The position numbers and the translations under genes were made by a program. Of a stretch of 64,000 nt of DNA, positions 9,201 to 16,534 are shown in pieces. Origin of the DNA: Halorhabdus tiamatea SARL4B. GTDB lineage: Archaea > Halobacteriota > Halobacteria > Halobacteriales > Haloarculaceae. The first letter of the stretch is position 1. The number at the start of each line of letters is the position of its first letter. The DNA is taken from positions 1,736,001 through 1,800,000 of the forward strand of contig NC_021921.1 of assembly GCF_000470655.1 (NCBI RefSeq). The letters run 5' to 3'. The notes beneath the pieces are model-generated. The model made no database searches. It was given only the letters and a program-made list of their open reading frames with translations, and was not told where the DNA came from.

Positions 9201-9592
9201 TGGCGATTCGCAGAGCGCGGGCTACCGATCTCGTCGACGTGTTGAACGTCCTCGACGGGGCCGATCTGGCGACCGACCACGATCGGGTCCAGACGGCTAT
9301 CGAGCGGGGGGACGTCTTCGTCGCTGTGCCGGACGAGGGGCAGGACGATTCGCCTGTCGTCGGTGCGCTGGTGCTCGACGGTGACGAGATCGCGAACATC
9401 GCGGTACGTCGACGACGCCGGGATCTAGGGATCGGGACCGCGCTCGTCGAGCGAGCGATGCGAGACCGTGATCGACTCGTCGCCGAATTCGACGCAGGCG
9501 TAGAGCCGTTTTACGAATCGCTGGGGTTCGACGTCAAGAGAGAGGATGACGCTCGGTATCGTGGTGTGTGGCTGTCGAGTGACAGTCGGTAG
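9200..9592 (+). CDS. GNAT family N-acetyltransferase
   Basis: The 130-residue product begins MAIRRARATDLVDVLNVL. The acetyl-CoA-binding motif A is visible as IANIAVRRRRRDLGIGTALVE (core RRRDLGIG), and the C-terminal motif is FYESLGFDVKREDDARYRG. GNAT enzymes transfer acetyl from acetyl-CoA to amines; the substrate here is unknown. The ATG overlaps the samp2 stop by one base. This linkage to a lysine-modifying ubiquitin-like protein is suggestive only. Confidence 0.88.
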   Translation: MAIRRARATDLVDVLNVLDGADLATDHDRVQTAIERGDVFVAVPDEGQDDSPVVGALVLDGDEIANIAVRRRRRDLGIGTALVERAMRDRDRLVAEFDAGVEPFYESLGFDVKREDDARYRGVWLSSDSR

Positions 9593-9650
9593 GTGGAGGG
9601 GCGCTCGGAGACGGTACAGTTTAGTTCGCGGACGGGAAAAGCGGGGACGA

Positions 9651-9725
9651 GGGCCCGTATCTCAGTCTGGTTAGAGAGAGCGGCTCATAACCGCTTCGTC
9701 CTTGGTTCAAATCCGAGCGGGCCCA
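9651..9725 (+). tRNA. tRNA with CAU anticodon (elongator Met or Ile2)
   Basis: A full cloverleaf can be folded. The acceptor stem GGGCCCG (9651-9657) pairs with CGGGCCC (9718-9724), with discriminator A at 9725. The D stem is TCTC/GAGA. The anticodon stem AGCGG/CCGCT has loop CTCATAA and anticodon CAT at 9686-9688. The variable loop is TCGTC and the T arm CTTGG/CCGAG has loop TTCAAAT. There is no intron and no CCA encoded. It lacks initiator features. Haloarchaeal elongator tRNA-Met genes often contain an intron, so an intronless CAU tRNA may instead be tRNA-Ile2 (agmatidine-modified); the sequence alone does not settle it. It sits at the border between core and accessory DNA. Confidence 0.9.
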
Positions 9726-9986
9726 TCCAGATTTTGCAGGTTTTGTGGCCGACGATATCAATGGGTAGAAAGTGTTTATCGGCGGTTCTGTGATTTTGAG
9801 CAGTGAAACGGATCGGTGGTTCGGGTAGAGTCCAACCATGCGATGGAAGGATACGGCTGCAGTCGTGCGATTTTGAATGGTCGAAGGGTGTTTTCATGAC
9901 TTGTCAGTGTCATTCATCATTCGGACATTTCAGAACGGTAGATTGGATATTTCAAATGAGCGCGGTACTCCGAGAGAGCTCGCATC
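9726..9986. other. gap between tRNA and IS66 element, no gene seen
   Basis: No reading frame here has convincing codon use or a recognisable motif. The segment starts directly at the tRNA 3' end, the usual target of haloarchaeal integrases, but no copy of the tRNA 3' end was noticed elsewhere in the window. Confidence 0.4.
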
Positions 9987-9994
9987 ATCAAGGA
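9987..9994. repeat. left target-site duplication ATCAAGGA of the IS66 element
   Basis: The 8-bp sequence ATCAAGGA directly abuts the left IS end and is repeated exactly at 11600-11607 next to the right end. Eight base pairs is the target duplication size expected for IS66. Confidence 0.93.
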
Positions 9995-11599
9995 GTACGT
10001 GTTTACCCCGAGGTCTCGACAGCCGGCACAGCGTGAGCCCGTGAGATCATTTCATTGTTGCTGACGACTCGACGAAGCTCTTCGTATGGATTGCGTCCCT
10101 GCTGGCGCCACGTCGCCAGCAGGGACAAGACCGTCTCGTGAACGAACATTCCTCGTTCATTACGGAGCGTTCCGATGATTTTCCGGAGAACTACTGGCTC
10201 CCGAAGCGCGTTCTCTGCGGCATTGTTTGTCGGAGAGACCGCTGGCTCACCGACGAAGGTGAGCCAGTGGTCGAGACCTCCTTCGATCTTCCCGAGCAGT
10301 GTTGCCACTGGTCCGTCGGGTACTGACCGGTCAATCAGCGATTCAAGCTCTCTTCGCGCCACACGCTGGAGGTTTGCTCTCTCACGAGGACTTGGGTCGC
10401 TCTCCAGCCGGGCCTGGAGAGCGACGTATACCTGTCTGAGAGCCTGGTAGATCGGTTCACCTTCCGCCTGCTTTTCCGCGGCGTCTTCAGCCTCTCGAAG
10501 AATGTGCGCCCAGCACCGCTGGAGGTTGCTGCTGAAAGCTGGGTACGCCGTCCACCCGTCACAGACCACCGTTCCCGCGAAGTCCTCGCCGAGGACTTCC
10601 GCGGGAACATCACTTCCACGACTCTCCCTGACCGCGTACAACGTATGTTGGACGGTCTGAAACGTCCAAATCCATGCCTGTTCACCGTCGCGTTTGATGC
10701 CTGTCTCGTCGATGTGAACCACGTCAGCATCCAGAATCTCTTGACGGATCTGCTCGTACTCACAGCGACCGGCGCGTGCAGCGCGCTCGGTCGCGTGCCA
10801 CGCGGATGCACCCGAGAGTTCGAGTCCGTGTAGTTGCTCGAAGCGATCAGCGATCTTCCGGTAAGGAAGGCGGTGATCGTACCGTGACAGAGCTGATTGA
10901 GCGATGACGTTCACCCCGAACTGCCCCTCATCGGGGCAGTCGGGGTGAGCCGCAACTGTCTCTGTTCCACAGGAATCGCACTGGTAGTAGTGGCGGTTGT
11001 ACCGGGTGATCTCTGGGGGCTGCGGATCAGGGATCTCCTCGACGAGTCGGGGGCTGACGCCCACCGACTCGTCGAAGTGGTCGCCACACTCGGGACAACG
11101 GTCACAGGTGACTTCGATTTCTTCGTCGGGATCAGCTGTAGAACGCCACTCCGGATCGTGACCGTCTTTCCGACCGGGAGTGCCACCGTCAGTTCGGAGA
11201 TCGTCGTCTTCGTCATCTTGCGAGGTCGGGGACTCGTCGGTCCCCGACCGTCGCTTGCTGGGTGGAGTGTGCGGATTCTCGTATTTGCGAAGACGTGTTT
11301 CGAGTTCTTCGATCCGCTCGTCTTTCTCTTGTAACTTCTCTCGAAGCTGTGCGTTCTCTTGTTCAACCTCTTCGACTCGTTGTTCAAGTTGTAAAAACCG
11401 GGAGAACAACTCCTCTTTGGTGAGATTATCTCTGTTCAAAGATCCCACCTTCCAGTACAGACAGCAGAGGCAACGGGATGGGCTCCACGACGGAGCCCAT
11501 CCCTGAGGATCATCACGAACCTCTGCTGCCAGTTCATACAGCCCAACTTATGCGCCTCCTATGAGACAGCATCGAAATCAGTTCGGGCTAAACACATAC
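9995..11599 (-). mobile_element. complete IS66-family insertion sequence (1605 bp)
   Basis: Terminal inverted repeats are visible: GTACGTGTTTACCCCGA at the left tip, and the right tip read inwards is GTATGTGTTTAGCCCGA (15 of 17 identical). GTA tips are typical for IS66. The element contains one transposase ORF on the minus strand, whose stop lies only 8 bases from the left tip. Perfect 8-bp direct repeats flank it, so it inserted by transposition and both ends have been kept. The accessory tnpA/tnpB genes of classical IS66 are absent, as in the single-ORF ISBst12-type group. Confidence 0.94.
10003..11448 (-). CDS. IS66 family transposase
   Basis: The 481-residue DDE transposase has an N-terminal coiled coil (residues 18-55, heptads of Leu/Glu), a linker with HTPPSKRR, a zinc-finger-like CDRCPECGDHFD and CDSCG region, then the catalytic core. 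The three acidic residues can be placed in VVHIDETGIKRDG (D), VVCDGWTAYPAF (D) and SPTNNAAENALREPVVLRK (E). The frame is uninterrupted, so the enzyme is probably active. It is the only gene of the element. Confidence 0.96.
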   Translation of the reverse strand: MGSLNRDNLTKEELFSRFLQLEQRVEEVEQENAQLREKLQEKDERIEELETRLRKYENPHTPPSKRRSGTDESPTSQDDEDDDLRTDGGTPGRKDGHDPEWRSTADPDEEIEVTCDRCPECGDHFDESVGVSPRLVEEIPDPQPPEITRYNRHYYQCDSCGTETVAAHPDCPDEGQFGVNVIAQSALSRYDHRLPYRKIADRFEQLHGLELSGASAWHATERAARAGRCEYEQIRQEILDADVVHIDETGIKRDGEQAWIWTFQTVQHTLYAVRESRGSDVPAEVLGEDFAGTVVCDGWTAYPAFSSNLQRCWAHILREAEDAAEKQAEGEPIYQALRQVYVALQARLESDPSPRERANLQRVARRELESLIDRSVPDGPVATLLGKIEGGLDHWLTFVGEPAVSPTNNAAENALREPVVLRKIIGTLRNERGMFVHETVLSLLATWRQQGRNPYEELRRVVSNNEMISRAHAVPAVETSG

Positions 11600-11607
11600 A
11601 TCAAGGA
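11600..11607. repeat. right target-site duplication ATCAAGGA of the IS66 element
   Basis: This is an exact copy of 9987-9994, directly following the right inverted repeat. The 255 bases from here to 11862 show no gene. Confidence 0.93.
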
Positions 11608-11830
11608 CAAAGATGGGTCGCACGAAGGCGATTGATGAGATCAAGACAGTGCTCTGGACTTGAAATTGTAGTTCCCGACGATCCCAGAGATGTGAGCGGC
11701 GACAGTGAACTTTTGCAGCATCATCTAAACACGACTGAAGGGAACAGACCGGTTCTTTCGTGCAACACGATTACCGACTTGCGCTGAACTTAGCAAACTT
11801 CGACGACTGCCGGAAAGTAGTCCAGGGGAG

Positions 11831-11838
11831 AATATATA
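11831..11838 (+). promoter_or_regulatory. TATA box of the gene at 11863
   Basis: AATATATA lies about 25-30 bases before the ATG, the distance expected for a leaderless archaeal transcript. No Shine-Dalgarno sequence is seen before this ATG. Confidence 0.6.
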
Positions 11839-11862
11839 CGGGTAAATTGAGACGATTGTGGC

Positions 11863-12225
11863 ATGGGTGCATCAGACTGGGCCGGCCGAATGTGCGATCA
11901 ACTTGAGGGGAAGTTCGATATTTGTGATGACCGTGCGTTACGGGTGACGACGCTCGTTCGCCTTCTTCGGGGCGAAGGGTACGAAAACGTCTTCGGTGAA
12001 CATGGCGGTGAACGCTGGGCCCGCCACAAGGAACTATTGATCGACCGGCTTGACGAATCCCTCGAAGACCAACCTGGCGACACGATAGAAGCACGCTGGA
12101 ATAATCTGATGGATGAACTAGACTGCCAAAACCGAGCAGAAAATGGGGTATATCTTATCCCATGGGATGAACACGACGCTGACGACTGGCAAGATCCGGG
12201 CCTTACGGACTCTTGGCCAGAGTAG
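11863..12225 (+). CDS. hypothetical acidic protein (120 aa)
   Basis: I do not recognise this protein. It begins MGASDWAGRMCDQLEG and is soluble, acidic and Trp-rich, with two Cys (CDQ, CDD) near the N-terminus, a central basic patch RVTTLVRLLRGEGYENVFG, and an acidic tail WDEHDADDWQDPGLTD. The codon pattern is haloarchaeal and a good TATA box is placed for leaderless transcription, which argues that it is real. It stands alone between the IS66 element and the convergent YdjM-type gene. Confidence 0.65.
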   Translation: MGASDWAGRMCDQLEGKFDICDDRALRVTTLVRLLRGEGYENVFGEHGGERWARHKELLIDRLDESLEDQPGDTIEARWNNLMDELDCQNRAENGVYLIPWDEHDADDWQDPGLTDSWPE

Positions 12226-12282
12226 CTGAAACTGATCCTTGCTTCGGAGACCTTATGATCCAATTGGATCAGAACCAGACTC

Positions 12283-12780
12283 TCATATATTCGTAAGGGC
12301 GTTCCCTACCACTAGTGCGACTCCTGATGCAGCGATACCCAAAGCCAGTAATCCATAATTCGCGATCGGGTTCGCCGCTCGGGCGACGTCGTAGGAGTAG
12401 TGGTCGTCACGAACCGGTGCGAATGGTTCGACTCCCATCGGCGTGAGAGCGTCTGCAGCGATGTGTGAGAGGATCGTGACTGTCCCGACCAGTAACCCGA
12501 ACACGCCGAGACCGATCGCCGCGAGAATGCCGTCACTTGAGCCAATTGCGAGACCAATGAGGCCGAGCGCGATCCCGACGAGAGCGGCGAACCAGACGGT
12601 ATGGGTGATTCCGCGATGGGTGATACCGGGGACTCGCTGGTCGTAATCCGGAACCATGGCGAGGAGACCGGCCCCGACTGCTCCGGCCATTGCGGCCCCC
12701 TCGAACTCCACGACGAAGATAACGAATCCTACCGGGGCGTAGGCGAGCGACGCGGCGCCGATGTGTCCCTCTCGATGCAT
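12283..12780 (-). CDS. YdjM/DUF457-type membrane-bound metal-dependent hydrolase
   Basis: The 165-residue protein has an N-terminal MHREGHIGAA, then several hydrophobic helices (about 12-48, 62-85, 85-108, 140-162). Conserved polar motifs are DYDQRVPGITHRGITHTVW and SHIAADALTPMGVEPFAP. These His/Asp clusters between helices match the LexA-regulated YdjM (DUF457) family, thought to be membrane metal hydrolases; the reaction is not established. It lies 5 bases downstream of the ADP-ribosylglycohydrolase gene on the same strand, so the two likely form an operon. Confidence 0.85.
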   Translation of the reverse strand: MHREGHIGAASLAYAPVGFVIFVVEFEGAAMAGAVGAGLLAMVPDYDQRVPGITHRGITHTVWFAALVGIALGLIGLAIGSSDGILAAIGLGVFGLLVGTVTILSHIAADALTPMGVEPFAPVRDDHYSYDVARAANPIANYGLLALGIAASGVALVVGNALTNI

Positions 12781-12785
12781 GGGTC

Positions 12786-13736
12786 CTAGACCGACGCGTC
12801 GATGTCCTTTGACGCGAGCGTTCGCCCAAGCAAGGAGAGGTCCTCGCGAGACTCAAGCTGTTCGAGCCACCGATTGGGAAGCGACTCCTTGCCGAATCGA
12901 GCGCCGGCGACGGCTCCTGCGACGGCACCGATGGTATCCGAATCGCCACCGCGGTTTACAGCCGACACGATCGCTTCTTCGGCTGAGTCGGCTGCCAGCG
13001 CATCGTAAAGTGCCGTTTGGAGTGTGTGGACGACATAGCCACTCGTTTCGAGATCGGAATCGTCGATTAGATCAGGTACTAGTCGGAGCGATTCGACGAG
13101 CTCATCCGGTGCGTCTTCGTCGACTTGGGCCAGTGCGTCGGCGAGTGGATCCTCCTCGCCGCGGAGATACCCGGCGATCGTCGCATTCAGAATAGCGCAC
13201 CCGTACTGGCACCGCGGGTCGTAATGCGTGATCGCCGAGGATTGCTTGCTCACTCGTTGTAGCGTGTCTGGATCGTCAGCGAAGGCGATCGCATTGGGAG
13301 AACACCGCATCACGCTGCCGTTCCCGGCGTTCGAGCCTTCAGATCGATGTTGCCAGACCTCCTGACCAGCTGAGCGCCAGTCCGTTCCATGACTGTATTC
13401 TCTGAGTGCATCGGCGGTCATCAACCCGATATCGAACGGGTCGGTTTCGAACCATTCCAGAAACCGGTTAGCGATATCCTGACCGTCAAAGCGCTCGTTC
13501 TCGACGAGACTCCGGGCAATACACAACGCCATCTCGGTATCGTCCGTGACTGTCCCCGCAGACTTGCCGTGTGACCCGTTCGCCAGCATCTCCGTCACGG
13601 TGCCGTACTGTCGATCGATCTCGTCACCGGATTTGAATTCGAGTGGGCGGCCGAGTGCGTCACCAGCTGCCAGCCCAAGGAGGATACCTTCGGCAGCATT
13701 GGATGATACCATACGTGCCACTAAATTCTCCGCCAT
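12786..13736 (-). CDS. ADP-ribosylglycohydrolase family protein (DraG/ARH-like)
   Basis: The 316-residue all-helical enzyme would remove ADP-ribose from proteins or other acceptors, using two metal ions. Metal-binding motifs are seen: GDALGRPLEF near residue 25, GTVTDDTEMALC, NAGNGSVMRCSPNA, THYDPRCQYGC and the C-terminal NRGGDSDTIGAVAGAVAGA. The start at 13736 (MAENLVARMVSS) could also be the inner Met nine residues later. It is the first gene of a two-gene operon with the YdjM-type protein. The role may be metabolic (ADP-ribose turnover) or reversal of ADP-ribosylation in defence; the sequence does not decide. Confidence 0.93.
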   Translation of the reverse strand: MAENLVARMVSSNAAEGILLGLAAGDALGRPLEFKSGDEIDRQYGTVTEMLANGSHGKSAGTVTDDTEMALCIARSLVENERFDGQDIANRFLEWFETDPFDIGLMTADALREYSHGTDWRSAGQEVWQHRSEGSNAGNGSVMRCSPNAIAFADDPDTLQRVSKQSSAITHYDPRCQYGCAILNATIAGYLRGEEDPLADALAQVDEDAPDELVESLRLVPDLIDDSDLETSGYVVHTLQTALYDALAADSAEEAIVSAVNRGGDSDTIGAVAGAVAGARFGKESLPNRWLEQLESREDLSLLGRTLASKDIDASV

Positions 13737-13852
13737 CGTAAATTTCGGTGACCGTCATTACATTTGTGCTCCGTTGGGAGGGTCGTTTCTCGAGGTACAG
13801 TCCTATTTCGGAGGGAGATTTATGATTCCAGCCTTGGTCATCGGGTCTAACG

Positions 13853-14092
13853 ATGCCGGACTATCCAGATCTGGACGAGATGGATGATTTGTGGCCGGAC
13901 AACGGGTTCGCGGTTATCATCGAGGACGAAATGAAACCACCTGATAGCGAGGATTTTGTCAATGTCCTTGGGGAATTTGAAGAGCCAGATCTCGACCTTC
14001 CACCACCTCGAACGGGCTATTCGTATTGGGTCAACGATGCTGACGGAAATTCCTATACCCGCGAAGAGTGGCAAGAGTACAAGAAAACCTGA
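13853..14092 (+). CDS. hypothetical acidic protein (79 aa)
   Basis: This small protein starts MPDYPDLDEMDDLWPDNG, is very acidic, and ends with GYSYWVNDADGNSYTREEW, a Tyr/Trp-rich segment. No known domain is recognised. It is divergent from the ADP-ribosylglycohydrolase gene (116-base gap) and 17 bases upstream of the 227-residue gene at 14110, so the pair is probably co-transcribed. Confidence 0.6.
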   Translation: MPDYPDLDEMDDLWPDNGFAVIIEDEMKPPDSEDFVNVLGEFEEPDLDLPPPRTGYSYWVNDADGNSYTREEWQEYKKT

Positions 14093-14109
14093 TCAGGAGA
14101 CAGCATACT

Positions 14110-14793
14110 ATGCATCTCGACAAAGATCGACTCCAAACGCTCGCTGACCGGATTGCTAAACACGACCTGACAGAAAGACATCGACAGAGTACCCAGAATA
14201 CCTATGAAACGGTGTTTGGGATCGAGACGACACCAGAAGCAGGCAGAGAACATTTGGATCTGATATTCAAGCGAGTAATCAAAGCCCGCGCGACGCCGCT
14301 GAGTCGGGAGCAGTATCATGATGTCGTCAACAAAGTCTCTCCGGAGAAAATCATCCAGCAGGACACGCATCGAGAGGCATTTGATACGCTCCGCTCTCAC
14401 CATCATATCGCTCAGAAGATTGCGAACGAATTTCTTCGACAAGTTGTCGATGTCTTCGGCATTCGACGAACGGAGTGGCGTGACCAATTAGATGTAGCGT
14501 TGGATACCAATGTCATCCAGGCATTGGTCAAAACGGGTGCGATCGTCGTGGACAAGACGGAGCAAGACCGAGGTCCGACACAGATTGTGAATTTGAATCC
14601 CGAGAGTGATCCCGACAAGCGTATCGGCTATCAGGAAATACAGCGTGCCATGGGTGACGCTGCCGAACAAGCTGGATTTGCCCGGATTGTCTTTGATGAA
14701 CTCTGGCTCGAAAATCGAGAATTCATCGTTGATTCTCTTCTTCAGTCAGAAAGTATATTTGAAAATCTCAACCTGATCCGATTCGGAGCATAG
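14110..14793 (+). CDS. hypothetical protein (227 aa)
   Basis: The ATG at 14110 follows an AGGAG motif at 14095-14099, which decides it over the frame's upstream codons. The protein is largely helical, beginning MHLDKDRLQTLADRIAKHD, with VVDVFGIRRTEWRDQLD and DTNVIQALVKTGAIVVDK in the middle, and ends ENLNLIRFGA. No catalytic motif is evident and no transmembrane helices are seen. Together with the 79-residue acidic protein upstream it could form a two-protein unit (small acidic plus larger helical), but there is no further evidence of function. Confidence 0.65.
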   Translation: MHLDKDRLQTLADRIAKHDLTERHRQSTQNTYETVFGIETTPEAGREHLDLIFKRVIKARATPLSREQYHDVVNKVSPEKIIQQDTHREAFDTLRSHHHIAQKIANEFLRQVVDVFGIRRTEWRDQLDVALDTNVIQALVKTGAIVVDKTEQDRGPTQIVNLNPESDPDKRIGYQEIQRAMGDAAEQAGFARIVFDELWLENREFIVDSLLQSESIFENLNLIRFGA

Positions 14794-14802
14794 AAACAAG
14801 CT

Positions 14803-15705
14803 TCAGGTTCGGTGGTTCATTTCGTAACAGTCGCCAAGGAGAATGGGCATTGCACCGTAGTATTCCAGTGTTTCCCTTAGTGATTGGTACTGGGTTGAGA
14901 TTAGTTCGCTCATTGCCTCCCCCGCTTTCCGGATATGCTCGTTTCGATTCCCTGCCCCAAAGTCGTACTCCGCGTGCTTCTTGTATTCGTGTAGAAGCTT
15001 TTCGACTTGGAGATCGGGGACTCTGGTGTCTGAAGTGATAATCGGTGCATTCGTTACCTGAGTCCTCTCTCGCTTTTTCTCTGTGAGGGTGTAATAGTGA
15101 TATTCACCGTCGCGCTCTACGACTCTCAACCCATTCTTCGCTATTTGGGGGTTCATCCACATAATTTCGCCTTGAAAGTCTCCACCTGTGTATTCGGCTA
15201 CGAATACCTCTCTCAGCCAGATTGTTAGCTGTTGAGGATCGACTTCAGCCCAGTCCCGAGATATATTTGAAAGCATTTTCTCCATCTCAGGAGACTCCTT
15301 GACCTCGTCTACATAGGCCCTTTTCTCCGAACGGATCTCTTGGATCTTCTCGGTTATGTTTTCAAGAAGTTGATTGAGATCGTGCGGTGCTTCTTCATCT
15401 AAATGGTTTTTCAAAAAATGATCTTTCAACGTAGTCGAGACTTCATCTGGGTAGGGTCTGAAACCATAACCTGCGAGCTCAGCAACAAGTGATTCGGTAC
15501 CACCGTCGACACCAAGCGGTGAGGAGGCCCTGTAAGATGGCAGGTTATTGAGCCAAGGTTCCAGAACTTGTTCACGAATGTCGTTCGTATGCCGTATCCT
15601 AACCCTGGTCCGGATATCCTTTCTCAAGGTCCAGTAGGTTGCGCCTGCTATCGAGAGTGTAGCTAATATCCCGCCGATGGTGAGGACGGTTTCTAGAGAT
15701 ACCAT
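14803..15705 (-). CDS. hypothetical protein with N-terminal membrane anchor (300 aa)
   Basis: One transmembrane helix is seen at residues 4-26 (LETVLTIGGILATLSIAGATYW), followed by a basic stop-transfer stretch (RKDIRTRVRIRH). The remainder is a soluble, charged helical domain with a predicted coiled-coil part around residues 110-145. No enzymatic motif is recognised. Such single-helix plus cytosolic domain proteins are common in haloarchaeal defence islands. It converges with the gene at 14110 and lies alone. Confidence 0.65.
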   Translation of the reverse strand: MVSLETVLTIGGILATLSIAGATYWTLRKDIRTRVRIRHTNDIREQVLEPWLNNLPSYRASSPLGVDGGTESLVAELAGYGFRPYPDEVSTTLKDHFLKNHLDEEAPHDLNQLLENITEKIQEIRSEKRAYVDEVKESPEMEKMLSNISRDWAEVDPQQLTIWLREVFVAEYTGGDFQGEIMWMNPQIAKNGLRVVERDGEYHYYTLTEKKRERTQVTNAPIITSDTRVPDLQVEKLLHEYKKHAEYDFGAGNRNEHIRKAGEAMSELISTQYQSLRETLEYYGAMPILLGDCYEMNHRT

Positions 15706-16534
15706 CTATGTGACTCCTGTTCTTTCCGTGGCGATTAGAAGCTTGTTCACAAAATACACCTCAACTGAACAGCTCTCATCATCACTTGGAATTATATTAG
15801 GTTTGTTGTGGCGACGTGATTTCTGTGCGACCACGTTGAAGATGCTTCCCTCCAAACTCCTAGGTATGTGTGGCCGAAACTCGCTCTTCATCGACCAGGC
15901 TGACTTCGAGGCCCGCTTCGATGCCGAGATCGTCGCGGACGGCGGGTACACACCCCGATACAACATCCCTCCTGGCGACGACCTACAATCATCACGAACG
16001 AAGGCTCCGACGAGATCGTCGCTGACCACCTCGACTCCCTCCACCACGAGGCGTTCTTCGTGGTCTCAACGACGTTCGAGGTGACCGCCCATCGGACGCT
16101 GTGGTTCGGCCTCCAGTACGACTCGGAGACGGTCGAACAGAGAGAAACAGTCGGGAACGGCGCGCTTGCGACGCTGCGCTGGTACGACGGCGAGACAATA
16201 CCTAAAACGAAAGCTTGCGGAGCGAGTCGGAGACCGACAGGAGCTGCTAATTCCGACCGGAGAATCATCCTTCGAGAAGGCGAGCCTGAACCACTCCTAG
16301 GTCGATCTGCTTCGTGGCAGCTGCTGATTTTCAGGGGCCGGGATGGGTGAGCCCCGCTGTAGGCTCGTGATAGGGCGCGTGGCACTCCCACCAGTTCGTT
16401 GGATCGGAAACCTGAAGAGACAACCAACTGACCTTAGGTTAGCGTGGGAAGCCGACGACAACAGTCGTGGAAGGATATCACTTCTGGGCCGGGAAGGCAG
16501 GGTTTCAACAAAGCCTCTCGGCCACAACCATTCG
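15706..16534. other. gene-poor stretch of degenerate coding debris
   Basis: Apart from the SRAP remnant, the stretch contains short in-frame pieces that look formerly coding. One ends in a run KLAERVGDRQELLIPTG and stops at TAG 16300 or close to it. The pieces lie in different frames, so no intact gene can be assigned. Confidence 0.45.
15866..16060 (+). pseudogene. remnant of SOS response-associated peptidase (SRAP/YedK)
   Basis: The ATG 15866 opens MCGRNSLFIDQADFEARFD and continues to YTPRYNIPPGDDL, a clear SRAP N-terminus: Cys2 is the catalytic residue after Met removal and YNIPPG the conserved loop. Directly after DDL the matching sequence (ITNEGSDEIVADHLDSL, where the intact family has ITNEAPDE...DWGLVP) continues in another frame. 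The rest of the roughly 230-residue protein is missing. It is thus a frameshifted and truncated gene. Confidence 0.8.

Noticed and set aside
11180-11506. Ser-rich 108-residue frame opposite the transposase
   Set aside because: Shadow of the transposase coiled coil; IS66 accessory genes would be on the transposase strand.
15706-16047. 113-residue minus-strand frame over the SRAP remnant
   Set aside because: It is antisense to the recognisable SRAP N-terminus and has no family resemblance.
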